From Agrypnia vestita (Eukaryota > Arthropoda > Insecta > Trichoptera > Phryganeidae): a stretch of DNA of 64,000 nucleotides. The translations under genes were made by a program, and so were the position numbers. Below, piece after piece: positions 51,791 to 62,612 of this stretch. Location of the stretch: positions 62,001 to 126,000 of the forward strand of contig JADDOH010024995.1 in assembly GCA_016648135.1 (NCBI GenBank), written 5' to 3'. The notes beneath the pieces were generated by a model that was not told the origin of the DNA, ran no database searches, and was given only the letters and a program-made list of their open reading frames with translations. The number at the start of each line of letters is the position of its first letter. Position 1 is the stretch's first letter.

Positions 51791-52560
51791 TCTATACCTA
51801 TAAAACTCAATGTCTGTCTGACTGTTCTCTACACACTGTTTTTCGGATTCGATACAAATTTTGCGTACTTATGCTTTAGGACCCGGCGGGAAACATAGGC
51901 AACATTTCCTCCCTATTCTCATACCCTTTCCCCTCCCCCTGACATATTTTCGATGCAAATCTGTACCGTTTGACCGATTGGACTCAAAATTTGGAAACTT
52001 ATTCTTTAGCACTCGGCGGGTAACATAGGCATTTCCCCCCTATTCTCATACCCCTGCCCCTCTCCATGACATATTTTCGATGCAAATCTGTACCGTTAAA
52101 CCGATCGGACTCAAAATTTGGAAACTTATTTTTAAGGACTCAGCGGGTAACATAGACAACATTTCCTCCCTATTGTCATACCCCTTCCCCACCCCCTGAC
52201 ATATTTGCGATGCAAATCTGTACCGTTAAACCGATCGGACCCAAAATTTGGAAACTTATTCTTTAGGACTCGGCGGGTAACATAGCAACATTTCCCCTCT
52301 ATTCTCATACCCCTTCCCCTCCTCCTGACATATTTTCGATGCAAATCTGTACCGTTAAACCGATCGGACTTAAAATTTGGAAACTTATTCTTTAGGACTC
52401 GGCGGGTAACATAGCAACATTTCCCCTCTATTCTCATACCCCTTCCCCTCCTCCTGACATATTTTCGATGCAAATCTGTACCGTTTGACCGATCGGACTC
52501 AAAATTTGGAAACTTATTCTTTAAGACTCGGCGGGTAAAATAGGTAACATTTCCTCCAAT
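51791..52560 (+). mobile_element. Helitron-like 5' end with a 128-129-bp minisatellite
   Basis: TCTATACCTATAAAACTCAA (51791 on), preceded by A, has the typical form of an animal Helitron 5' terminus. It is followed by six tandem units starting near 51869, 51997, 52124, 52254, 52383 and 52512 (ACTTATTCTTTAGGACTCGG, then GGGTAACATAGG, CTGACATATTTTCGATGC and GTACCGTTAAACCGATCGGA). No 3' hairpin and CTRR end was found after 52560, so the element is truncated or incomplete. The unit length of 129 keeps one minus-strand frame open over several units (52473-52132). Confidence 0.6.
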
Positions 52561-52689
52561 GTTTATTTAGGTTTTAATTTATTTTAAACTAACTCGTATT
52601 TTTATATGTTAAATTAGCAAATTTTGATGTTATACAAAAATGCGAGTATCTTCCTGTTTCACACAGGAACACGCAAAAGATAGTATGGT
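52561..52689. other. No gene seen
   Basis: A small hairpin, CCTGTTTCACACAGG, lies at 52654-52668. Confidence 0.5.
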
Positions 52690-52905
52690 CACACGTGCTC
52701 AAACTCGAAGAAACGCACCAAAAGTTTCAGATGGCAAAGTCGTATAAAACCAATCTAGAAACACCGGTGTAGTAGAGGTTGCCTTAAAAGGGCCAAAGAA
52801 GATCCAGAGAAAGTCCAAGTAGTCAGCAGGGTCGTTGTAGGTAGAGAGAAATGAAAGACTGGTAAAAGTGGTCCGATAGGCTCTTAAAGCACCTTCAGGT
52901 GTACT
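52690..52905 (+). pseudogene. Non-LTR element C-terminal remnant
   Basis: CAGATGGCAAAGTCGTA, GTCAGCAGGGTCGTTGTAGG and GTGGTCCGATAGG recur in the same order on the minus strand at 63143-62970. Frames read KRAKEDPEKVQVVSRVVVG and end SGPIGS, like the LVKRADPIG-type ends of non-LTR polyproteins. Confidence 0.55.
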
Positions 52906-53735
52906 GAATTGCTCACCGTTATGAAACTGTTTATATAGCCAAATTACAAAATCCCCTCCATAACTCCATCGTAAAACAATCAGCCAATCACAAAGCTTGC
53001 TTTGCCGATTTCAGCGCTCGCGCCATCTCTGAGTGAATTTTGGTACTAATCAGTCTGACGATTGGCTGCGGAGATCAGCAGAAAGCACTTTGCTCCGACA
53101 TAAAAAATCGTAAAAATGGTTTCATCGTCTTTTTGAGACGTAAATCATTTTAATTTATACAAAACTAAACCTTGCTGATAATCTAACATAGTCTATGGGA
53201 CCCGCAAGGTAGTATTAACAGAGTTATTACAAGTTATGTACCGAGTGCAATCGGCTAGCTACATTAAATTCAATAAAAAATAGTGCTTAAGTAGATACAT
53301 GAATTTTTGTGTAATAATTATGAAGTATATTTTATAAGGCGTCTTTTGACTATAGTTTAATGAGTGAACAATTAATATTATGTCAGTTATAAACAATTTT
53401 ATCAAACAAAATTCCCCCTACGTTTCTGATGTAATTTGTAGTCGTAAATATATTTTTTTTGTATAGATATTTACTGGAGGAATACAATAAAGAAAGTTTT
53501 AGTTTAATTGGACTGCTGTAGCGGCCAATATTCGATTTTGACTGAAAGTCATCTTTTTCAGCACGCTATCGCTCGGCCGGTGGGGTCGCTATTAGCGATT
53601 GCGCTCATGTTGAGCGTAAAAGGTCTATTTCAGGGCCACTATTTTTAATTTCCCTTTTTATGTTTTCTATGCGTTTCTTGACTTTTCCTGTGTTTTTAAT
53701 AAAAATTATTTTTGAAGAATTTTGTAATGTTTAAT
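52906..53735. other. No gene seen
   Basis: A partial inverted pair lies around CAGCCAATCACAAAGC (52980) and ATTGGCTGCGGAG (53060). Otherwise unassigned. Confidence 0.4.
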
Positions 53736-54008
53736 TTATATTTTGTGTGTACGGTGCTCCACGCACTTTTTAGTAATGATGCTCCTCCGCCAGTCTACGT
53801 CCAGTAGGTCTTGTGCGACAAGACTCTGATTTCGGGCTGGGTACCCGTAAATCAGATGCAAGCGATATGGGGAACGGTCAGTCTGCAGCCTGCCGCCCCA
53901 CTTTAACCTTGGAATACCAGCCGGGCGCACCCATTTGGCTGGTTCTCGGAAATGTATATACCAGTCTAAATTATCACGCCTCGTGAGCGGGTTAAATTCC
54001 AGAAACAT
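53736..54008 (-). pseudogene. Non-LTR element C-terminal remnant
   Basis: The minus-strand 90-codon frame contains REPAKWVRPAGIPRLKWGGR, then LVAQDLLDVDWRRSI. This fits the RPxGRPxLRWxDxVxxDL ... AQDRxxWR tail of RTE-like and related non-LTR proteins. It is interrupted relative to the family between these blocks, and no RT part is nearby. Confidence 0.65.
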
Positions 54009-54199
54009 TTGGAAAATATTTCGATTTCCATACTGACCATATGTCAGTCAAAAATGCCGCGAATGGCCGATTGCTTCGAAAAGCGCATCATCTATCGCTT
54101 TGCAAGCGATTTAATCTTTTTATTAAAAAATAAAAGATGTGACAAAAATCCATAAATATTACATTGTATATGTCAATGTTTAAATCTATTAATAATAAA

Positions 54200-54805
54200 C
54201 ATTATTCATAGAGTCCAAAAAATAGTGTGTCACATAAAGTCTTTTATTTCATCTGTTTACATAAACATACACAATTGGCATTGTTTCGTGATGACGCCAC
54301 CGTTCCACGGCGATCGTGTCGAACTTCTGATTCCTGTCCGAAACATTTCCCTTCCGACCCAATTAAATTGAATTTTGATTAATCTGAAAACATAACCCTA
54401 CAACAATCATTCGAAATTCAGTCACATCTTTCAAAGGCTCACTCTAATCTGTTTTTCGACTTTTTTGCCTGTTTTAATGCATTAAACTTCATTTCATTAA
54501 TTCTTCTTTGATTTCATGAATTCCTGCAGTTCAGCGGATGCTTGATTAAGATGTGAAATGATTTTTTAAAACTTGTCATTTTATTACATGCTCATATCTA
54601 TAGGACAACTTTCGCTTCCCCGGCTGCCTGATTTCCTCGAAACGTAACCTGTTTCATAATATTTTTTAAAAAATCGCCTCATGGCAGCTTCATTATATGT
54701 ACTCCACTCTTTTAGCGATTTCACGCACAGATATGTTTTCTTTCACTGGAGTTAATATAATGCTAATTACTTTCACCGACATTTGTTCGCGCCCAGACAT
54801 CTTTA
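54200..54805 (-). pseudogene. Tc1-like element with transposase N-terminal remnant
   Basis: The minus strand from 54800 reads MSGREQMSVKVISIILTPVK, ENISVREIA, and, after a frameshift, YNEAAMRRFFKKYYETGYVS and RKSGSRG. This resembles the paired-like helix-turn-helix start of Tc1-family transposases (SVREIAK...RxxKKYxETGxVxRKxGSGR). The low-coordinate end has TGACACACTATTTTTTGGAC (complement of about 54212-54231), a Tc1-style terminus. The catalytic part is lost and the left terminus is not identified. Confidence 0.6.
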
Positions 54806-55139
54806 AAGAAAGGTTTTATATATCAAAGGTTTGAAACGAAACTAAATGAGAAATCTTGCCTTCAGAGGTCTAAAGTACCATTATAAAAAAGTAATTCATA
54901 AAAACCAAGTTTTTATTAAACTCCCTTTCTTTGTAAAATATAACAACAATTAAAGACGAATTAAAACATATAAGATAACACCAAACTTACAGTAATTTAA
55001 TATATTTCTAAAATGTCAGATGTTTTGAGCTTTGATAAAACACTTCATGCTTTGAAGATTAAATTCTAAAAACATTTGTCAGTCAATTTAGATTTTCGAC
55101 ATTCGTAGTGAAGTGTACCTATCATGTATACCGACGGAG
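54806..55139. other. No gene seen
   Basis: AT-rich DNA. Confidence 0.45.
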
Positions 55140-55445
55140 TAATTAAAATTTAGAAAATATTCCGCGACGTCATCGGGCCGCCGTCGCAAATCAAACTTTT
55201 CTAATGATTCCAATATGAAAAAACCAATAAAATTTCTAAAAATCCGAAATTATACTATAATTATTAATTTTTTTTAACAAAAATTTGATAGATCTTCTTG
55301 ATTGTCGCCACGAGTCTACTTGCCAAGTTTCAGCTCGATTGGATCACGGGAAAAGGTTCAAAAATCCATCCAAAGTTTTTTTGATGGCAAGCAAGCAAGC
55401 AGACGCCACGAGTTTGATTGATTGAACCCCACGAGATTGATTGAA
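55140..55445 (-). repeat. Inverted copy of the 420-bp tandem unit
   Basis: In reverse complement, CTCGTGGCGTCTGCTTGC, then CGAGCTGAAACTTGGCAAG, TAGACTCGTGGCGACAATCA and AGATCTATCAAATTTTTGTT follow 12105-12250. Confidence 0.65.
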
Positions 55446-55731
55446 CCCCTATTAACTATAACTAGATTGATGTAGAGCAAGGCTGCCCAACCTTTTTAAC
55501 AGTAGGGCAAAATTGACGATTCATAAATCACAGGCGGATCACTGACCACTGACGGTTCCTATTTTTACTTATTTTGATAACAATTTAAATTAGGCCTTAA
55601 GGTATTGTGCAACAAAAGAAATGCAAGATAATGATATTGTCGTTTATTAAATTAATAAAATAAATAGCATATTCTGCCAAGTAAAGAAACAAAATTTAAA
55701 AAATTGAAATCTTAATATATATTTTTTTTAA

Positions 55732-55883
55732 ATAGTGATGCGAACACGGAATACGTGTCACATCAATATTCTTACTATTTTCAAACTCAAAATAGGACTA
55801 ACTTGCAAGTCTGGAGTGAGGTTCGAACCCGCGACCTTTGGATCACGAGGCAAATGTCCTAAACACAAGACCAACAAGCTACT
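55732..55883 (-). mobile_element. tRNA-derived SINE, copy 4 (inside the hAT element)
   Basis: In reverse complement, TAGCTTGTTGGTCTTGTG, the B box GCGGGTTCGAACCTCACTCC and the end GTTCGCATCACTATTT. The AAACGCTTG part of the body is missing compared with copy 2. It is younger than the hAT insertion that contains it. Confidence 0.85.
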
Positions 55884-55899
55884 ATTAGTAAAATAAATG

Positions 55900-56230
55900 T
55901 GATTTCTGAAATTGTTTCTGTTTTTATAATTCTTCTGTGTTAGGCGTCAGATCAGATGTTGACAGTAACAACAAATCAGAAATATATTGCTCAGTTAGGG
56001 ATGTGCGATAATTATTTTTTATATAATTAAGATTTGAAAACATCTTTTCACGAACATAAGTTGATCCGAAACTACTTATTAATTGAAAAACCGGGTCAGT
56101 TATTGCAGGAAAGACTTATTTTGGCGCCACAAATCTGCAAATTCTTCCCAACAAGTTTGAGACTTTGAAAGTATTTTTTCTTCAAAAAAGTCTTTAAGTG
56201 CAGATTTGCAGTTCAGTGAGTTCCAGCTGA
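55900..56230 (-). pseudogene. hAT transposase C-terminal (hATC dimerisation) remnant
   Basis: The minus-strand frame contains ITDPVFQLISSFGSTYVREK, MFSNLNYIKNNYRTSLTEQY and ISDLLLLSTSDLTPN. This matches the hATC region of hAT transposases, where a FGSTYxCExxFSxxNxIKxxxRxxLTxxxL pattern mediates dimerisation. The upstream sequence (about 56230-56130) has stops and a frameshift. No catalytic residues remain. Confidence 0.8.
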
Positions 56231-56544
56231 ATATTGGCAGGATAAATTTTTTATTTTATTTTTTATTATTGTATTATTATTATTTAAATCTGTATCAATA
56301 TATAAAAGGTACGTGCGCAAACTATTCTATGGCTCGAACAAAAAACATAAGAGCTATCTATGGTCTATTTATGATGACAGCCAATCGCACGACCGCGAGC
56401 AACACACATTCTGCTGCCCGTGACACTTTTTCAACTTGGCGGGAATTTTAATACTTGCTCACGCGGGCCATTTATAATGGGTTGCCATTTATAATGGCCA
56501 CATTATGGCCCGCGGGCCTGGGGTTGGGCAGCCTTGATGTAGAG

Positions 56545-56820
56545 CATCTTTATTTGAATTATATAAAGCAGGATTTTTAGCTTAAATGTTCATAGGTTTG
56601 TAGATGACATACTGTATATGTAATATTGTCTTACATTTAATATTAATAAAGATCAATATAAGCACTCGCTATTTAATCTTATAAATTGATCTTGATATTG
56701 AATCTTCTTTATTTGATTCTTATGATATGATATTAAATGAATATTCTTTTGAATGAATCAAATAAATGGAATAAAAGTTAATTTAGAGATTTCAATAATA
56801 TACTGTCAGACACCGCTTAT
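56545..56820. other. No gene seen
   Basis: AT-rich. Several ATTGATCTTGATATTGAATC-like short repeats occur. Confidence 0.45.
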
Positions 56821-56828
56821 ATTTTTGA

Positions 56829-56967
56829 TCAGCGGTCGCCAAAGTGGTGGTCTGCGAGAAAATTTTTGTCAATATATTTACATAACACTAAAAAATCCTA
56901 TTAGTGGTCCGCCGATTTAAAATGTAGAATTTAGTTGTCCGCAAGGTCCTAAAGTTTGGTGACTGCT
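56829..56967. mobile_element. hAT-type MITE, about 140 bp
   Basis: AGCGGTCGCCAAAGTGG on the left and AGCAGTCACCAAACTTTAG (complement of the right end) form the ends. ATTTTTGA (56821-56828) and ATTTTAGA (56968-56975) fit an 8-bp target duplication with one mismatch. Confidence 0.65.
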
Positions 56968-56975
56968 ATTTTAGA

Positions 56976-57365
56976 TAAATATAAATATCTATTATCAAAC
57001 TAATATAAATAATAAAACACATTTTTCAATGCTCTGAAATCTGGTCACCAATTAAGGATGAAAGATAATGTAACCATAAAAGAATCATCATATAGGTACA
57101 ATAAAAAATAAACAGCAACAAATGGGCTAAATGATCAATAGGAAACAACAGCTTGTCATATCCTACTGATCATTTAAAACATTAATTATTTTGTTATCTT
57201 ATCAGAAAATGTTATATGTATAAACATTGTAATATGTATTATTTTACTGTGTACATATTTTATTTACAATATTACGGGAAGTTAAATGACAATAATTTTC
57301 TGACTTAAACAATGTTAGTGAGTAATAGCTAAAAATAAATATATATTCATAGAATACAGCAAGTC
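56976..57365. other. No gene seen
   Basis: AT-rich DNA with a small inverted pair TGATCAATAGGA and TCCTACTGATCA near 57132-57170. Confidence 0.45.
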
Positions 57366-57722
57366 CTACATATATACAAATAATTCCCTTTCTTCATATT
57401 CCCAAGAGCTCATTTGCAAATTGAACAAGGTTGGCATGGGCATCCAAAGGAATTTTTCCATGTCTTCAATCCCTTTTCCACATTTCTTGTAGATAAAAGT
57501 GAACATCATTGGCACAGAACTATTTGCATGTTCCATATTTGTTATTGAGGTATTAATAGTGGAATGATTCATGTTATATGAATATATCAACCTCAACCAT
57601 TTTCTCACCTCTTTTTAGTCTTTTATTTTCACCTTAGTTTTTATTATGCTTTCTGGTACTTCTTAACACTATCAGCTCCATCACCACTATTCTTACGCTT
57701 TACATCCAACATTGTGCATTAC
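57366..57722 (-). pseudogene. Decayed coding fragment of unknown family
   Basis: The minus strand from about 57716 starts with an ATG frame (MLDVKRKNSGDGADSVKKYQ), is broken by a frameshift and a stop near 57650 and 57620, then stays open to 57366 (WLRLIYSYNMNHSTINTSIT, then SVPMMFTFIYKKCGKGIED and WMPMPTLFNLQ). The composition is protein-like, with no simple repeats. It may be a processed pseudogene, a transposon ORF or a real terminal exon preceded by decayed sequence. I do not recognise the family. Confidence 0.4.
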
Positions 57723-58079
57723 TAGGGTTAAAATTAATCGTGCAGTAATTGAACAAAATAAAGAAACATTGAAGCATGCTGTGACTACACTACACCGAAG
57801 ACCTCACATGACTATATAGTGTAAACATACACAGTGTGGATCCTAAACTCGTTTTTTACAAATTCAGAAAATTGAATCAGAAAATTTACTGTAATTTGAA
57901 CATGAGGAACAGGAATAAAGAAAAATTCAAAATGTTATTTTTTATTATCGAAACAAGACAGTTGCTAATGTGCCAACATAATTCTTTATTACTTTTTTGC
58001 AGTTACATAAGAGAATAGAGAAGATGTCCCAAATCATAATCAATATAATGCTACCCCCACAAGTCAGGAAGAAACATCT
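57723..58079. other. Possible 5' part of the following jockey-type element
   Basis: A short plus-strand frame (57836-58018) has RNRNKEKFKMLFFIIETRQL. Assignment to the element is uncertain. Confidence 0.3.
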
Positions 58080-60424
58080 TTCAATTTTCATAAAGCAGAT
58101 TATGTGAATATCAACACTCATCTTTCAAACATTGATTGGTCATTCTTCCAAAACGACGATATCTACTGGAGTAGTTGTCCAATGAAAACATTAATAATGC
58201 AGCTGACCAATTTTACAAGTCAATTTATCAAATTATAGAAAAATTTGTTCCTAGATGCAAGCAATTTTAATCAAAATACACTAAATAGTTCTATTATGAG
58301 CTAATTAATTTGACAAATCTTAAATAATCTGCCCAAAAAATATACAAAGAAAATTGAAACTTGTGCGATTGCACTGAATTTAGTGGATTGAGGAAGCAGT
58401 GTACCACTCTCTCAAAATTGTGTTTCAATAACTGTGTATATAATATTGAGATAAATATACAGAAAATACAAAAAATTTTTGGAAATACACAAGCTCGTTG
58501 AGAAAAAATGATACTGATATATCAAATACAATGTACCTTAATAATGTCGTAGGAAATAACATAATTGTTCGACGAAAAAACGAAACATGTTCGCAGATTT
58601 TTTTAAAAGTATATACGACAGTGCCTCTGTATCTAAAAAATTATATACCGAATTTCGAGGTTTCCGATCTAATAAATAAATTAAATGTCCATATAGATTT
58701 TAACTCTAATTAGACAACTGGATCACAATAAAAGCGCTGGACCAGACAGAATACCACCAATATTCCTGATAAATTGTGTTGATCATCTCTCCTATCCGTT
58801 ATATGTCTTATTTAAATTATCTTTGGGTATAAGCTGCTATCTTGATGTCTGGAAAAGTAGTTTTCTGGTGCCAATTTTCAAAAAGGGTGTTAAAAGTGAT
58901 ATCAAAACTATAGACCTATTTTATTCAATCATCAATACCAAAACTCTTTGAAAAACTCTTACTGAATAAGATAATGTACCAAATGAAACCCGTAATATCA
59001 CCTTTCCAACATAGTTTTTTCTGAGGTAGGTCAACAGCTACTAACTTATTACTGTATGAAAATTACATATCCAATGAACTGGGAAAGGGAAACCAGGTAG
59101 ACTCAATCTATACAAATTTCTCTAAAACATTTGACAAAGTATCACATCTTATATTGATGGATAAGCTCCAGAGATTGGACATCCATGGCAAATTATTACA
59201 ATGGTTAGGTAGCTATCTATGCAATAGAAGCCTTTCGGTAAAGATTAACTCTTCATTATCAGAAGAATTCATTTCTTTGAATGGAGTTCTGCAGGGTTCA
59301 CATCTTGGACCAATCCTGTTCATCCTCTTTATAAATGACATTGCTGACATTTTTGATGATGTACAATTTTTGATATTTGCCGATGACTTGAAAATATTTA
59401 GATCAGTGAAAAGTATGTCCGATTGTACGATACTACAAACTAATTTGGATTCCCTGTTCAAATGGTGTACCAACAATCAACTTTATCTTAATATCTCCAA
59501 GTGCCAATCTATTAGTTTTACAAAAAAAAGTATCCTATTAAATTCACCTACAAAATTAATGATGTAAATCTTGTATTAGTTAGGGAGATAAGTGATCTGG
59601 GAGTAATTTTTGACACTAAATTATCATTCATTCCCCACATTGACTTGATAACTAATAAAGGTCTCAAAATGTTTGGATTTGTTTTAAGAACTGCACAAAA
59701 CTTTACAGACCTGCGCACTTATGAAGTCCTCTACACTTTTCTTGTCAGACCTCAGGTTGAATATAACTCGATCATTTGGTCGCCTCACTATGTTAATCAT
59801 TCAACGGCAGTTGAATGAATCCTAAAAAGTTCTTAAGATTTATTAATTACAAGCTTATACGCTTGGAAGATATCAATTACGAATATATCTCCTTAGTTAT
59901 TTACAACTATTAAACTTGTCTGTGAGACGTACCATGACAGACCTAATATTTCTATACAGGATCATAAATAACATGACTGATTGCCCCCAGATTATTAGTC
60001 TGATCGATTTATATGCCCCATCGAGGTCACCAAGACAGTGCATTATTCTATTATAGTGGAAATGTCAGAACTAATGCATTAGCAAACTCTGTAATCCCCA
60101 GACTACACTCATTAGGCAATGTACATGCGGAAGCGGTCAAAATTTTTACTGATAAAATAACTATGTACAGGACAAAGTTGATACAATTCTTACATCTCAA
60201 CTAAATGGTAATGGATAATAAATTTTTCTTTTTCTTCCTATTACTTAAACTTATATTTTTAATTTATACAAAACTATAAGATGTACTTGAATCCTTTTAA
60301 CTGCAATCTAAATTTATACAAATCTATAAGACGTACCTGAATCTTTTTAACTGTATATCTTATGTTATTTTTTTTATTTTATATTTTGTAAAAGCCCATA
60401 AGGGTGTTAAATAAATAAATAAAT
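58080..60424 (+). pseudogene. jockey-type non-LTR retrotransposon, end of endonuclease through RT to 3' tail
   Basis: Frame fragments in order: NIDWSFFQNDD near 58130 (end of the apurinic-like endonuclease), LDHNKSAGPDRIPPIFLI near 58725 (RT block 1), VWKSSFLVPIFKKGVKSD near 58850, LLNKIMYQMKPVISPFQH near 58960, and then the open frame 59154-59567. That frame carries LNGVLQGSHLGPILFILFIN and the catalytic FADDLKIFR. Later comes the C-terminal region (60013-60204). The 3' end is TGTTAAATAAATAAATAAAT. At least five frameshifts or stops break the ORF. The RT catalytic FADD is intact, but the copy cannot be expressed as a whole. The 5' end is undefined. Confidence 0.9.
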
Positions 60425-60805
60425 ATGTAATTGTTTTTGTATTTCATTTATATTGTAAGCGCTTAATATAGCTATACTACATCCAATTCGTCCAGGAAAA
60501 TGCGACAAACCGATGACGCTGTATGATGTGCTCATCATAGTAGACATGGAAGAGGGCGCCAAAAATCTGCATTGCCGGAAGCTGCGGTTTTGAGTACAAG
60601 TGCCAGAAAGCAAGAGATATATTATACACGCATTTTGTGCAAATGTGGTGTATTTCTCTCCCTAAAATTATTTTGTTACAATTTATAGAAGATAATGTAT
60701 ATTATTACTGCGTAAGATGCAAGACAACAATTCTAAGTAAGTTGTGTTAACATGACTAATTTTTGAAACCTATACTAAACTATCATCTATAACTAATTTA
60801 TCATT
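60425..60805. other. No gene seen
   Basis: AT-rich sequence after the retroposon tail. Confidence 0.45.
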
Positions 60806-60955
60806 GTGCCATTTTTCCAATAGAGAAGGCAGAGAACGCCACACTCTTCTGCCCTGGCACACCACACAGACCACTATTAGATCGTCTATTTTTAAATATA
60901 TTCTCATGCATGCTCTTCGGTTCTTGAATCTTTCAACTATCACCACGTAATCTTA
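60806..60955 (-). pseudogene. Short non-LTR C-terminal relic
   Basis: AAGGCAGAGAACGCCACACT, CTTCTGCCCTGGCA and ATGCTCTTCGGTTCTTGA parallel 32549-32660 on the same strand. It is strongly decayed. Confidence 0.4.
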
Positions 60956-61059
60956 TTCATTATTACAAATGATAGAATAAAATCAGTTTGGCTGAATTGT
61001 AAGAAAAGTTTCTTATCAAATCCAATCTCCCACATTACATACAAATACAATTAATTGAC

Positions 61060-61345
61060 TTATTCTTCTTCAATAGCTCTACAGCTGATATTGATCCTTG
61101 GCCTCCATGAGTCCTCGTCTCCAACTCCTGCTATCTCCCGCTGCAGTCCTCCAGTCTGTTACACGCAGTATTTGGTTTGCATCTCTTCTGACATCATCTT
61201 CCCGTCGCAGACTAGGTCTGATGACTCTTCTTCTTCCACCAATTACATAATTGACTATCCCAACATAATCCCTTACCCAAATCTTTATTACTCTACAATT
61301 CTCTATGTTTTTAACATTCTCATATTTAATTTGAGTTTTCAGGAT
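61060..61345 (-). pseudogene. Non-LTR element C-terminal remnant
   Basis: The minus-strand frame contains VRRDANQILRVTDWRTAAGD, then SWRRGLMEAKDQYQL and a stop. This is the usual DLxxLGVTNWRxxAxDRxxWRxxLxEAKxxxxL ending of RTE-type proteins. GAAGAAGAA follows as an AAG-rich tail. Confidence 0.7.
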
Positions 61346-61369
61346 TGATTTTTGGTCACAATTAGTGAA

Positions 61370-62046
61370 TGCAATCCCGATCCCGCAACATCGGGATTCC
61401 GCGAGATCTCGAGGCATATTACGGGATCAATCCCGAACCGAAAAATCGGACGAGATTATCGGGATTGATCAGAATTTTTTGTTTTGTATGTGTAATTGTA
61501 TAGAGTACCTTGTTGGTCTTGTAGTTGGGACTCTCACCTCGTGATCTAAAGGTCGCGGGTTCGAACCTCACTCCAGACCAGCAAGTTAGTCCTATTTTCA
61601 TAGCACAAGCGTTTAGCTTAGTTTGAAAATAGTTAGAATATTGATGTGACACGTATTTCGTGTTCGCATCTCTATTTAAAAAAAAAATGTCTATAGAGCT
61701 TTTAGTAAGTACTTAAAACTTATGTTCATGTCCGATTCAAATAATGAAAATAGCTTTGAATAATATTTGCTGCATTTTATCAACCTAACATAGTAATAAA
61801 AACTACTACTAGTTAATAGCTTTTACTCTACTACATTGACTGATTGATGTTTGTAAAAACGCCTACAAAAACAATGCAATGATTAATAATGAGCATTTTA
61901 TTAAAATTGCTGATATAAAAATACAAGGGATTGTCGTTAATTGCTACTAAGCTCTATAAATAAAAAAAAACACAAAAGTATTCGGGATCCCGACATTTGG
62001 GATCCTGCGGGATTGAAAGTTCTAATTTCGAGGGATCCCGAAAGGA
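61370..62046. repeat. CGGGATCCCG-type repeat pair around a SINE
   Basis: AATCCCGATCCCGCAACATC and GGGATTCCGCGAGATCTCG at 61371-61410 have inverse counterparts TTCGGGATCCCGACATTTGG and GATCCTGCGGGATTG at 61981-62015. Both flank SINE copy 5, so they may be the ends of one TIR element that contains it. Confidence 0.4.
61503..61677 (+). mobile_element. tRNA-derived SINE, copy 5 (full-length)
   Basis: GTACCTTGTTGGTCTTGTAG head, B box GCGGGTTCGAACCTCACTCC, then CAGACCAGCAAGTTAGTCC and body to GTTCGCATCTCTATTT. It has the same length and order as copy 2. Confidence 0.9.
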
Positions 62047-62154
62047 CAATCAACAACAGTAGTTATGCCTAAAACCTATAGGTTTTGAATCAATGAATTT
62101 ATGTAAGTTTTGTCACCTTGAAATTTGAAGAATTTTGGGAAGAGGAGATTGCAC

Positions 62155-62375
62155 CTATTTTTTTCTAAAGAATAAGTACGAGTATACAGAATTTGGTTCA
62201 GATTTGTCAAACGGTGTTGATTTGTATACATAATATAACATGGGGGATGGAGTGGGGTAAAAGAAGAGGGGAGGGGCGGAATGTGGCGTATGTTTCCTGT
62301 CAGATCCTAAAGAATAAATATGCAAAATTTGGGTCAGATCTGTCAAACAGTGTTGATTTGTATATATCAAGGGCA
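62155..62375 (-). repeat. Two-unit relative of the 128-129-bp minisatellite
   Basis: TCTAAAGAATAAGTACGAGT and CCTAAAGAATAAATATGCA start two units about 126 bp apart. Each continues with TTTGG(T/G)TCAGAT(T/C)TGTCAAAC and TGTTGATTTGTATA. It corresponds in reverse complement to the units at 51869-52560. Translation over the unit gives LKNKYAKFGSD here and LKNKFPNFGSD on the minus strand there. Confidence 0.6.
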
Positions 62376-62454
62376 TACTAACAAAAGACAGAATTTGATG
62401 ATTTATGTTTTAAGTGGGAAAACTTACATATTTTTTTGCTCTGTATCTTGATAG

Positions 62455-62498
62455 AACGCATTTTGTCGAAGGATAGACTTGCTTCGACAAAATGCGTT
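62455..62498. repeat. Hairpin, 17-bp perfect arms
   Basis: AACGCATTTTGTCGAAG pairs with CTTCGACAAAATGCGTT across a 10-nt loop. Confidence 0.85.
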
Positions 62499-62524
62499 TT
62501 CAAGTTAATAAATCACTTTTCCCG

Positions 62525-62612
62525 GACAGATGGGAGATCGGTAGCAGCCAAATATTTTTTCGTTAATTTAATTTTTCTGTATGTTTTTTCAAATTGTTTA
62601 TTTGGTTTTAAA
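62525..62612. repeat. Partial copy of the tRNA-centred foldback element
   Basis: GGTAGCAGCCAAATATTTTT, TAATTTAATTTTTCTGTATG and TTTATTTGGTTTTA match the right half of 869-1050. The next bases, AAATCCACAGAACTTTGAT, give the otherwise missing right terminus. Confidence 0.65.

Larger units (their letters stand above)
55478..56536. mobile_element. hAT element, 1.06 kb, with 8-bp target duplication and nested SINE
   Basis: The ends CAAGGCTGCCCAACC and their exact complement (56522-56536) and the duplication ATGTAGAG (55470-55477 and 56537-56544) define the borders. Interior: a SINE on the minus strand (55732-55883) and a transposase C-terminal remnant on the minus strand (55900-56230). The deletion removed the catalytic part. 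Confidence 0.9.

Noticed and set aside
51869..52560. CRISPR array or coding repeat protein
   Set aside because: Tandem minisatellite without spacers. The open frame is a consequence of a unit length divisible by three and lacks a proper start. It is kept only as a question in the findings.
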